From Pseudoalteromonas lipolytica (GTDB lineage: Bacteria; Pseudomonadota; Gammaproteobacteria; Enterobacterales; Alteromonadaceae): a stretch of DNA of 64,000 nt. The stretch covers positions 1 through 64,000 of the forward strand of contig NZ_FPAZ01000016.1 of NCBI RefSeq assembly GCF_900116435.1. Reading direction: 5' to 3'. Positions 42,120 to 50,158 of the stretch are shown one piece after another (the stretch's first letter is position 1; each line of letters opens with the position of its first letter). Under the pieces are notes generated by a model. The model searched no databases. It was given only the letters and a program-made list of their open reading frames with translations, and was not told where the DNA came from. The position numbers and the translations under genes are program-made.

Positions 42120-43676
42120 ATGTTTAACTTACTCAGCAAAGCGCCAAGCTCTGCTAAAAACGATATATTATCAGGCCTGACAGTCGCACTGGCATTGGTG
42201 CCAGAAGCCGTTGCTTTTGCTTTCGTTGCTAATGTAGAGCCTTTAGTAGGCCTATATGCCGCATTTATTGTTGGTTTGATTACGGCTATTTTTGGTGGTC
42301 GCCCTGGAATGATATCAGGTGCAACCGGCGCATTAGCCGTCGTAATGGTAAGTTTAGTATTAGACCATGGCGTTGAATATCTATTTGCGACGGTATTATT
42401 GATGGGGATATTACAGATCCTCGCAGGTATATTTAAGCTTGGTAAGTTTATTCGCATGGTACCTCACCCCGTCATGTTAGGCTTTGTGAATGGTCTTGCT
42501 ATCGTTATTTTCTTAGCCCAACTAGGTCAATTTAAAGTGCCAGATGGTATGGGCGGCCAGCAGTGGATGGAAGGTCAAGCGCTCTACATAATGCTTGGTT
42601 TAGTCGCGTTAACCATGGCGATTATTCACTTTTTACCTAAGCTAACTACCGCGGTACCTTCATCATTAGTTGCTATTGTGACAGTCACGGGCATTGTGAT
42701 TGGGTTTGACCTTGAAGCACGCACTGTGCTTGATTTCTTAAAAGGGATGACGGGTAACGAGCAAGCAACTATCGCAGGCGGTCTGCCGCAATTCCATATT
42801 CCAATGGTGCCATTTACCCTTGAAACGTTAAAAATAATTTTTCCGTATGCATTAATTCTAGCGGCAATTGGTTTAATTGAATCATTGTTAACACTCACGC
42901 TTATAGATGAAATTACAGAAACGCGTGGCCACAGTAATAAAGAGTGTATTGGTCAAGGTGCTGCTAATGTAACCTGTGGTTTCTTTGGTGCAATGGGCGG
43001 GTGTGCAATGATTGGCCAATCAATGATTAACATTAACTCGGGTGGTCGCTCACGTTTATCAGGTATTAGCGCGGCCTTACTCCTATTGGCATTCATTATT
43101 TTTGCAGCAGGCTTAATCGAAATGATCCCGCTGGCGGCACTGGTTGGTGTAATGTTCATGGTGGTACTGGGCACATTTGAATGGGCAAGCTTTAAAATGA
43201 TGAAGCGCGTGCCTAAGTCTGATGCATTTGTGATTGTATTAGTGTCTGGTGTGACTGTTGCCACTGACCTTGCTATTGCTGTGTGCGTAGGTGTGATTGT
43301 GTCTGCACTGGTATTTGCTTGGCAGCATGCTAAACACATTTATACAAGTAACTATATCGACCAAGAAGGCTCAAAAGTGTATGAATTGCATGGCCCACTG
43401 TTTTTTGGCTCGGTGAAAAACTTTGCCGAATTATTCGATGTAAAAAGTGATCCCCAAGACGTCATTATTGAGTTTAAACATAGCCGAGTGGCAGATCACA
43501 GTGCGATTGAAGCCATTGATAGTTTAGCCGATAAGTATGCTAAAGCGGGTAAAAAATTACATTTACGTCATTTAAGCCCAGATTGTATTCAGTTGCTTCA
43601 TAAGGCGCGCGATCTTGTCGAGGTTAACGTGATTGAGGATCCTAAATACAAAGTAGCCTCTGATAAATTGGCGTAA
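42120..43676 (+). CDS. SulP/SLC26 family anion transporter with STAS domain
   Basis: 518 residues: about 12-14 membrane helices (1-405) and a C-terminal STAS domain (about 420-515). Signature pieces are [19 protein letters not shown] near the start, [17 protein letters not shown], and [23 protein letters not shown]. Family members carry sulfate, bicarbonate or dicarboxylates, often with sodium; the substrate is not readable here. No carbonic anhydrase or sulfur-assimilation gene is adjacent. AAAGAGGA precedes the ATG. A terminator follows. Confidence 0.92.
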   Translation: MFNLLSKAPSSAKNDILSGLTVALALVPEAVAFAFVANVEPLVGLYAAFIVGLITAIFGGRPGMISGATGALAVVMVSLVLDHGVEYLFATVLLMGILQILAGIFKLGKFIRMVPHPVMLGFVNGLAIVIFLAQLGQFKVPDGMGGQQWMEGQALYIMLGLVALTMAIIHFLPKLTTAVPSSLVAIVTVTGIVIGFDLEARTVLDFLKGMTGNEQATIAGGLPQFHIPMVPFTLETLKIIFPYALILAAIGLIESLLTLTLIDEITETRGHSNKECIGQGAANVTCGFFGAMGGCAMIGQSMININSGGRSRLSGISAALLLLAFIIFAAGLIEMIPLAALVGVMFMVVLGTFEWASFKMMKRVPKSDAFVIVLVSGVTVATDLAIAVCVGVIVSALVFAWQHAKHIYTSNYIDQEGSKVYELHGPLFFGSVKNFAELFDVKSDPQDVIIEFKHSRVADHSAIEAIDSLADKYAKAGKKLHLRHLSPDCIQLLHKARDLVEVNVIEDPKYKVASDKLA

Positions 43677-43689
43677 TAAATTGCCGATT

Positions 43690-43723
43690 AAAAAGCGAAG
43701 GCCGTCAAAGTCTTCGCTTTTTT
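43690..43723 (+). terminator. Terminator of the SulP gene
   Basis: Stem AAAAAGCGAAG/CTTCGCTTTTT (43690-43700/43712-43722) with an 11-base loop and U-run. Confidence 0.8.
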
Positions 43724-43831
43724 AATGCCTGTAGAATGCGGTAAGGCTATTAAAAATTAAGATAGGTGGCAGTGCTTTGCATGAGTGACTATCGGTATAA
43801 TAAAAATAACGACGAAAGGTAACTTGATATT

Positions 43832-44905
43832 TTGAATTGGCAATCATTAGTTGATAATCGACAACGCTTCTTCTGGGTTTTGCAAATAGCAGGCTGGATA
43901 GGCTACGCGTTGGTGAATTATATCGGCTCAAAAGTATTTGAAATGCGTGATATTTACGTATTTGTTATTGTATTAAACGCCTATGCAGGGTGTTTAATGA
44001 CAGTACCACTGCGTTATATGTATCGCAAAGTTTGGAATGCATCGCCATGGGTTCTTATGCTGGTTGTGTTTGGGGCATCCTATATCACGGGCACGTTATG
44101 GGCGGTCGTTCAAAAATTCAACTTATGGGAAATTTATCGACACGGCTACCGGCCGAATGAATGGTTTTATTATTTTCAGCAAGGATTAGACTCTGTCTAT
44201 ATTATTCTGTGCTGGAGTGGTTTGTATTTTGGCATAAAGTATTACCAACTACTGCAAAGTGAGCGTCAAAAAGCCCTAAAAGCAACAACAATGGCGCACG
44301 AAGCACAGTTAAAAATGCTGCGCTACCAACTTAATCCGCACTTTTTATTTAATACACTGAATGCAATATCAACCTTAATTTTGGTGAAAGAGAATAAAGA
44401 TGCGAATTTAATGGTCTCTAAATTAAGTGACTTCTTACGCTACACACTCAATACTGATCCCATTAAAAAGGTGCCTCTAGAGCAAGAAATACACGCACTC
44501 ATGCTGTATTTAGAGATTGAAAAAGTACGTTTTGATGAGCGTCTACAGGTTAATGTTGATGTTAGCGAGCAAGCGAAAGAGGCATTAGTACCGAGTTTGA
44601 TCCTCCAGCCCATTATTGAAAACTCAATCAAGTATGCGATAGCGCAGCTTAATGAGGGGGGAGTGATTGATATTAAAGCACAAGTTTTTGCAAATGAACT
44701 ATTATTGGAAGTAGGCGATAATGGTCCTGGTACTGAGTTAATAGATGGTCAACTGGTTAATTCTCAAGGCGTTGGCATAGCAAATACAAAGGACCGATTA
44801 AAAACACTTTATGAGAACAACTATTCGTTTGTACTCTCTGAAAATTCGCCAAGTGGATTAAAAGTTAATCTGCGTGTTCCGTTTGAAAAGGCTGTTAAGA
44901 AATGA
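43832..44905 (+). CDS. LytS/YehU-type sensor histidine kinase
   Basis: 357 residues: four membrane helices (about 12-33, 42-60, 72-93, 112-133), a short coiled stretch, then the His_kinase domain with LRYQLNPHFLFNTLNAIS (phospho-His about 171) and an ATPase part with GDNGPG (about 294) and GVGIANTKDRL. No large sensing domain, so the signal is met in or near the membrane. The start TTG 43832, about 12 bases after AAAGG, is the only candidate that keeps helix 1; uncertain. It overlaps the response regulator by four bases (ATGA). Confidence 0.88.
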   Translation: MNWQSLVDNRQRFFWVLQIAGWIGYALVNYIGSKVFEMRDIYVFVIVLNAYAGCLMTVPLRYMYRKVWNASPWVLMLVVFGASYITGTLWAVVQKFNLWEIYRHGYRPNEWFYYFQQGLDSVYIILCWSGLYFGIKYYQLLQSERQKALKATTMAHEAQLKMLRYQLNPHFLFNTLNAISTLILVKENKDANLMVSKLSDFLRYTLNTDPIKKVPLEQEIHALMLYLEIEKVRFDERLQVNVDVSEQAKEALVPSLILQPIIENSIKYAIAQLNEGGVIDIKAQVFANELLLEVGDNGPGTELIDGQLVNSQGVGIANTKDRLKTLYENNYSFVLSENSPSGLKVNLRVPFEKAVKK

Positions 44906-45726
44906 GCAAAATTAGAACTTTGATCGTTGATGATGAACCATTAGCTAGGAAAGGCTTAGCGGTTCGACTCTCTGAGTTTGACGACATAGAAGTCATTCGT
45001 TTATGTAGCAATGGTCAAGAGGCAATAGATGAATGCCTTAGTGGTAACATCCAATTAGTTTTTTTAGATATTCAAATGCCAAATATGAATGGTTTTGAAG
45101 TAGCACGTGCGTTAAGCGAAAGTGTGAACCCTTTACCTGCAATTGTATTTGTAACGGCGTTTGATCAGTTTGCTGTAAAAGCATTCGAGATTCATGCATT
45201 GGATTATATTCTTAAACCAGTCGATGACAACAGACTAAAACAGGCGGTAGAGAAAGTGCATACCTATTTAAAGACGCAACAAGATAACGCCCATAAGAAA
45301 AAACTAGCGAGTTTTGTCGCGGGTATAACAGGCAATAATTGCGAAGAGATTTTAAAAAAACTGGCCACAGGTGATAGCTTAGCCGACCGTCGTTATCCGG
45401 AGTCACTGGCTGTAAAAGAGCAGGGTGAAATAGTCCGTGTGCCTGTTGTTACTATTCAATGGGTTGACGCTGCTGGTGATTACATGTGTTTACATTGCCA
45501 AGACGGGCAAACACATATCTTACGCAAAACAATGAAAGAGCTTGAACAAGAGCTTGATCCCCAGTTATTTGTGCGAGTACATCGCAGTGCGATTGTTAAT
45601 ACAAAACAAATCAGCAAACTTGTTACTCAAGTCAGCGGTGAGTACTTATTAGTGCTCGATAATGGCCAAGAGTTAAAAGTAAGCCGCAGTTATCGTGATA
45701 AAGTAAAAGCAGCACTGGCAAGCTGA
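44902..45726 (+). CDS. LytTR-family response regulator
   Basis: 274 residues: receiver domain (5-125) with DDE (10-12), phosphorylation site Asp56 in VFLDIQMP and the Lys of YILKPVD, then a linker of about 40 residues and a LytTR DNA-binding domain (about 170-272: VTIQWVDAAGDYMCLHC, FVRVHRSAIVN, RSYRD). It is partner of the kinase just upstream (4-base overlap). LytTR regulators bind paired direct repeats; the targets are not evident in the window. A strong terminator follows. Confidence 0.93.
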   Translation: MSKIRTLIVDDEPLARKGLAVRLSEFDDIEVIRLCSNGQEAIDECLSGNIQLVFLDIQMPNMNGFEVARALSESVNPLPAIVFVTAFDQFAVKAFEIHALDYILKPVDDNRLKQAVEKVHTYLKTQQDNAHKKKLASFVAGITGNNCEEILKKLATGDSLADRRYPESLAVKEQGEIVRVPVVTIQWVDAAGDYMCLHCQDGQTHILRKTMKELEQELDPQLFVRVHRSAIVNTKQISKLVTQVSGEYLLVLDNGQELKVSRSYRDKVKAALAS

Positions 45727-45741
45727 TACGCTATTTTAAAC

Positions 45742-45775
45742 AAAAAAGGCGCAAAATTAATTTTGCGCCTTTTTT
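45742..45775. terminator. Two-way terminator between response regulator and pykA
   Basis: A 34-base perfect palindrome from A6GGCGCAAAATT to its inverse, between converging genes. Confidence 0.88.
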
Positions 45776-45789
45776 CGTTATATTGGTTT

Positions 45790-47223
45790 TTAAACCGTCA
45801 CAATTTTCATCGTGTTAGTTGCACCAATGGTTTCCATAGCGTCACCGTGAGTTAATATTACAGTGTCACCTGTGGCTAAAGAGCCTTGCTCAACAAGCGT
45901 GTTTAACGCATCACGAACCATGTTGTCTTTTTCACATTTAGTTGAGTCAAAGTATACAGGGTAAACGCCACGATAAAGTGCTGTTTGACCTAATGTACTT
46001 GCATGACGAGACAGCGAATAAATAGGTAAACCAGAGCTGATACGCGACATAAGTTTAGCCGTGCTACCAGATTCAGTCAGTGTGATAATCGCTTTCACTG
46101 AGTCAAGGTGGTTAGCAGCATACATGGCTGAAAGTGCAATAGATTCAGCGTTAGAAGAAAAACGGCTATCTAAACGGTGTTTAGAGACGTGCGTTTCTTT
46201 TTGTGACTCGGCACCTAAACATACACGCGCCATGGTTGCGACAGTCTCTTCTGGGTAGTCACCTGCCGCTGTTTCTGCTGATAACATAACCGCGTCAGTC
46301 CCATCAAGCACTGCGTTGGCAACGTCCATAACTTCTGCACGTGTTGGCATTGGGTTATCGATCATTGATTCCATCATTTGCGTTGCCGTTACTACTGTAC
46401 GGTTTAATGAGCGAGCGCGTCTAATAATAAGCTTTTGCTTACCCACAAGGGCAGCATCACCAATTTCAACACCTAAATCACCACGCGCCACCATTACAGC
46501 ATCAGAAGCTAGGACGATATCATCAATTGCTTCAACGGTTTCAACCGCTTCTGCACGCTCAATTTTAGCGAGTAACTGCGCGTTCGAACCTGCCGCTTCG
46601 GCTAGTGAACGTACATAGCGCATGTCGTCACCACTGCGTGGGAAGGAAACTGCAATATAGTCAACACCAATTTCGGTTGCTGTGATTAAATCTTCTTTGT
46701 CTTTCTCGGTGAAAGCAGGGGCCGTTAGACCACCGCCTAAACGGTTGATGCCTTTATTGTTCGAAAGCACGCCACCCACAGTGACTGTGGTATGCACTAA
46801 TTCACCTTCAACAGAGTCGACAGTAAGTTGAATTAAGCCATCATTTAACAGTAGTAAATCACCTGATTTTACATCGTTTGGTAATTCTTTGTAGTCAATA
46901 CCCACAGCGTTTACGTCGCCTTGGCCTTTTTCCATTTTTGCGTCTAGCGTAAATTTAGCACCTACTTCTAAGTTTACTTTGCCATCTTTAAATGTAGAAA
47001 CGCGAATCTTAGGACCTTGTAAATCAGCAAGTATTGCAACGTGCTTGCCTAAACGCTTTGCTATATCGCGTACAGCTTGAGCACGGTCTTTGTGATCTTG
47101 AGCAACGCCATGTGAGAAGTTCAAACGAACAACATTGGCACCTGCACGAATAATTTTTTCTAGGTTGTTATCGCGATCGGTTGCCGGTCCAAGTGTCGCA
47201 ACAATTTTTGTGCGTCTTAGCAT
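45790..47223 (-). CDS. pykA: Pyruvate kinase II
   Basis: Makes pyruvate and ATP from phosphoenolpyruvate. 477 residues, closely following E. coli PykA (480): [54 protein letters not shown] and [23 protein letters not shown] 47223 has AGGAG with 6-base spacing; a TTG just before it is in frame but worse. Upstream is a promoter whose -35/-10 spacer holds a LacI-type palindrome, and gnd lies divergently beyond it, so glycolysis and pentose-phosphate steps share a control region. Confidence 0.97.
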   Translation of the reverse strand: MLRRTKIVATLGPATDRDNNLEKIIRAGANVVRLNFSHGVAQDHKDRAQAVRDIAKRLGKHVAILADLQGPKIRVSTFKDGKVNLEVGAKFTLDAKMEKGQGDVNAVGIDYKELPNDVKSGDLLLLNDGLIQLTVDSVEGELVHTTVTVGGVLSNNKGINRLGGGLTAPAFTEKDKEDLITATEIGVDYIAVSFPRSGDDMRYVRSLAEAAGSNAQLLAKIERAEAVETVEAIDDIVLASDAVMVARGDLGVEIGDAALVGKQKLIIRRARSLNRTVVTATQMMESMIDNPMPTRAEVMDVANAVLDGTDAVMLSAETAAGDYPEETVATMARVCLGAESQKETHVSKHRLDSRFSSNAESIALSAMYAANHLDSVKAIITLTESGSTAKLMSRISSGLPIYSLSRHASTLGQTALYRGVYPVYFDSTKCEKDNMVRDALNTLVEQGSLATGDTVILTHGDAMETIGATNTMKIVTV

Positions 47224-47414
47224 CAAATTCTCCTGTGCGCTTAATCGATGTTAAGCGAATTGATGGTTTACTATTAAAAAGTCGTGCTAAAAGCCTTGCT
47301 AATGGGCTTATACAACGGCACGGTGTAGAACTCATAGGTAAAAAATGTGTTTTTTAACTATGAGTATCTGAATCCATGTATTATTGAATCATAATACAAA
47401 AATTGAATGACGAT

Positions 47415-47443
47415 ATTATGACACCGGTGTCAGGTAGCGTCAA
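47415..47443 (-). promoter_or_regulatory. pykA promoter with LacI-type operator in the spacer
   Basis: On the minus strand, -35 TTGACG (47443-47438), exactly 17 bases, then -10 CATAAT (47420-47415). The spacer and first two -10 bases are occupied by TGACACCGGTGTCA (47419-47432), a perfect 14-base palindrome with the TGnnAnCGnTnnCA form bound by LacI-family regulators. A protein there would block RNA polymerase. The start would be near 47408, giving a leader of about 185 bases. Regulator identity unknown. Confidence 0.65.
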
Positions 47444-47499
47444 TACACTTAACTTTTAAATGGGTATTATAAAAATCTGGTCCGATGCCTGCGTTATTT

Positions 47500-47508
47500 T
47501 GATATAAT
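47500..47508 (+). promoter_or_regulatory. Candidate extended -10 promoter for gnd
   Basis: TGATATAAT matches the extended -10 consensus TGnTATAAT, 138 bases before gnd. No good -35 accompanies it. A second TATAAT at 47584-47589, followed by GCGCGCG, is an alternative and nearer start. Confidence 0.4.
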
Positions 47509-47645
47509 TTGAACAACGTCGCTTTTAAACACACTGATTTTTACCAAGTTGGCTTGGATGCTCGCATTTTTGGGCTGCTTGGGTATAATGCGCGCGTATT
47601 TATTTTGATTAACTAACCAATAGTTGTTACCGAGGAGGACACTAA

Positions 47646-49019
47646 ATGCAAGTTGCATTAGTAGGGTTAGGCGTTATGGGTAAAAATCTTGCCCTCAACC
47701 TGATTGAAAAAGGGCTGACATTAGTAGCGTACGATAAGAACCCTGATGCGGGTGCTGAGTTACTAAGCTGTGCGAAAGCACTCGGATTGGCAGACCGTTT
47801 ACATATTGTGTCTGATTTAAATGATATGGTTAGACGTTTAGAGCCGCCTCGTTCAATTTTACTTTTAGTTCCTGCTGGTGAATTGGTTGATAAAGTATGT
47901 ACTGAGCTTGCGGAAGCAGGCGTCGAGTGTGATGACATCATCGTCGATTGCGGCAATAGTAACTATAAAGACGGTATTAGCCGTAAACTTAAGTTCCAAA
48001 ATAAATTTGAATTCGCCACAATGGGGATCTCAGGGGGTGCCGAAGGCGCACGCCATGGTCCTGCAATGATGGCTAGTGGCTCAGAAGGCGGCTGGGAGCG
48101 TGTTGAGCCGTGGTTTGAAAAAGTTGCAGCAAGTTACAAGGGTGAGTCGTGTTTTGCGCGTGTAGGGCAATCTGCAAGCGGTCACTTTGTAAAAATGGTG
48201 CACAACGGTATCGAATATGCGTTGATGCAGCTTATTGCAGAAATGTATCAACTGCTTCGTTTGGGCACTAATCGCACGCCAAAAGAAGTTGCCCAGATTT
48301 TTAATGATTGGTCTGAAGGAACATTAAATAGCTACCTACTATCAATCTCTAGTCATATTCTTAGCCTTGAAACAACTGAAGGTGAGCCTTTAGTTGACTT
48401 AATTGACAATAAAGTAGGGGCCAAAGGCACTGGATTATGGACAGCACAAAATGCGCTTGAGTTAGGCATTGCAGTGCCTTCACTGGTTGCTGCGGTACAA
48501 GCTCGCCATTTAACAAATACATGTGATACGCATGCTGCAAAAGAAATGACCTATGCAGCCAAAGCAACTAACACTGTTGAGTTAGACCTAGAAGAATTAA
48601 AAGACGCGTTTACGTTGGCAAGTTTACTGGCTTACCGTCAAGGTCTTGCGCTTATCAAAGGTGCATCACGTGCGCACCAATGGAAAGTTGATCTTGCTAA
48701 AACGTTACAAACGTGGCGAGCGGGTTGTATTATTCGTGCCGATTACTTAGATAATGTTGCTGAAGGCGTAGAGTTTATTGATTCTATGCAGCGTGAATCA
48801 GCTGCACTTCGTAAAGTGACAGGGGCGGCAGTTGCTTCTGGTCTTGCATTCCCTGTGTTAACTGCAACACAAACGTATATTGCAACACTTACAACACCAA
48901 GTAATGGACATTTGGTTCAGGCACAGCGTGATTACTTCGGTGAGCACGGTATCAAAACACACAGTGGTGAAGTTTGCCATTTAACTGATTTAGTCGATAT
49001 TGACGAAAAAGTCCGTTAA
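47646..49019 (+). CDS. gnd: 6-phosphogluconate dehydrogenase, divergent
   Basis: Would oxidise 6-phosphogluconate to ribulose 5-phosphate and CO2 with NAD(P). 457 residues (E. coli 468). Family marks: GLGVMGKNLALNL (dinucleotide motif), KMVHNGIEYALMQLIAEMY with the catalytic Lys, WRAGCIIRADYL, and AQRDYFGEH. Differences at normally fixed places: GTGKWT is GTGLWT, GGEEGA is GGAEGA and IMPGG is MMASG. So substrate or cofactor preference may differ. Very strong GAGGAGG ribosome site. No zwf or pgl nearby. A two-way terminator follows. Confidence 0.85.
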   Translation: MQVALVGLGVMGKNLALNLIEKGLTLVAYDKNPDAGAELLSCAKALGLADRLHIVSDLNDMVRRLEPPRSILLLVPAGELVDKVCTELAEAGVECDDIIVDCGNSNYKDGISRKLKFQNKFEFATMGISGGAEGARHGPAMMASGSEGGWERVEPWFEKVAASYKGESCFARVGQSASGHFVKMVHNGIEYALMQLIAEMYQLLRLGTNRTPKEVAQIFNDWSEGTLNSYLLSISSHILSLETTEGEPLVDLIDNKVGAKGTGLWTAQNALELGIAVPSLVAAVQARHLTNTCDTHAAKEMTYAAKATNTVELDLEELKDAFTLASLLAYRQGLALIKGASRAHQWKVDLAKTLQTWRAGCIIRADYLDNVAEGVEFIDSMQRESAALRKVTGAAVASGLAFPVLTATQTYIATLTTPSNGHLVQAQRDYFGEHGIKTHSGEVCHLTDLVDIDEKVR

Positions 49020-49043
49020 TGAGTTGAATTACTCACCATCATG

Positions 49044-49070
49044 AAAAAAGGCACCGTACGGTGCCTTTTT
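49044..49070. terminator. Two-way terminator between gnd and ansA
   Basis: Perfect palindrome AAGGCACCGTACGGTGCCTT with A- and T-runs (49045-49070), between converging genes. Confidence 0.87.
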
Positions 49071-49089
49071 AATATCTAAAACTTTAATT

Positions 49090-50100
49090 TTATCGACTCA
49101 ACTCGCCACGTAGGTTGTCTTGCATAAGATGGCGCACTGTTTCAACCTCAAGCTTTTGGCTAAATAAGTAATGTAACTTTGTTAAACAGGCTTCTAAAGT
49201 CATGTCATAGCCACTGATGACACCACAGTTGAGTAATGCATTACCGGTGGCATACCCGCCCATGTTGACATGTCCTTTTAAACACTGGGTAAGATTAACA
49301 ATCACCATGCCACGCTTACTAGCCTCATTAAGGATGTCTAGAAAGGCAGGGTCTTGTGGTGCATTGCCAACGCCAAAGCTTAATAATACAAGCGCTTTAA
49401 TGTTATCGTTAACCAAGCTTTTTACAACCTCAGGACTGATCCCCGGATATAAATACAGCACGCCAATTGGTTGTGGAGTAATGTTAGATACTTGCAGTTC
49501 GTTATCGACATACGGGCTCAATTGCCCCTTGATTAATTGTATATTGATACCTGATAACGCTAACGGTTCAAGGTTAGGTGAAGCAAACGCGTCAAAACCA
49601 TCTGCGTGTGCTTTTGTTGCTCTATTACCACGGAACAGTTGGTTATTGAAAAACAGACTGACTTCAGCAATAGGGTAATTCGCTGCTAAGTACATAGCGT
49701 TTAGTAAATTAACTTGACCATCAGAGCGAAGCTGTGACAAAGGAATTTGCGAGCCTGTGACAATCACGGGTTTGGTCAAATTTTCAAACATAAACGATAA
49801 AGCCGATGCCGTGTAGGCCATTGTGTCAGTGCCATGTAATACGACAAAGCCATCATAGTCTTGGTATTTACTTTTGATATCGTCAGCAATAAGTTGCCAA
49901 TGTGCCGGTGACATATCGGATGAATCAATCAAAGGGCAGTATTCGTGAATATCAAATAAAGGCATTTCATCACGATTAAACTCAGCATTGTTGACCACTG
50001 TTTCGGTTAAAAAACCTTCAGCAGGAACATAGCCTCGGCTCGATTTTTTCATCCCGATTGTGCCGCCTGTATAGGCGATATATATACGTTTACGTTTCAT
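49090..50100 (-). CDS. ansA: Asparaginase I, cytoplasmic
   Basis: Hydrolyses L-asparagine to aspartate and ammonia. 336 residues (E. coli AnsA 338), no signal peptide. Catalytic motifs: IAYTGGTIGM (first Thr) and VVLHGTDTMAYTASAL (second Thr, with Asp), plus DSSDMSPAHW. The start MKRKRIYIAYTGG aligns with E. coli. The ATG lies directly against the U-run of the sppA terminator, leaving no ordinary Shine-Dalgarno. In E. coli too sppA and ansA are neighbours. Confidence 0.95.
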   Translation of the reverse strand: MKRKRIYIAYTGGTIGMKKSSRGYVPAEGFLTETVVNNAEFNRDEMPLFDIHEYCPLIDSSDMSPAHWQLIADDIKSKYQDYDGFVVLHGTDTMAYTASALSFMFENLTKPVIVTGSQIPLSQLRSDGQVNLLNAMYLAANYPIAEVSLFFNNQLFRGNRATKAHADGFDAFASPNLEPLALSGINIQLIKGQLSPYVDNELQVSNITPQPIGVLYLYPGISPEVVKSLVNDNIKALVLLSFGVGNAPQDPAFLDILNEASKRGMVIVNLTQCLKGHVNMGGYATGNALLNCGVISGYDMTLEACLTKLHYLFSQKLEVETVRHLMQDNLRGELSR

Positions 50101-50128
50101 AAAAAAGCCCAGTAAATTAACTGGGCTT
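50101..50128 (-). terminator. sppA terminator that abuts the ansA start codon
   Basis: Stem AAGCCCAGT/ACTGGGCTT (50105-50113/50120-50128) with U6 that ends at the base before the ansA ATG. The only purine-rich stretch before ansA, GGG, lies inside the stem. Confidence 0.8.
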
Positions 50129-50158
50129 AGTATACCTAAAATCGCGTTAGTTAGTAAC

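Larger units (their letters stand above)
47224..47645. other. Divergent control region between pykA and gnd
   Basis: 422 bases without a gene. From left to right: the long pykA leader, the pykA promoter with its palindrome, then probable gnd promoters: an extended -10 TGATATAAT at 47500-47508 and a second TATAAT at 47584-47589. No clear -35 was found for either. GAGGAGG precedes the gnd ATG. Confidence 0.55.

Noticed and set aside
49217..49678. 153-codon plus-strand open frame inside ansA
   Set aside because: Opposite conserved ansA sequence, no start signals.
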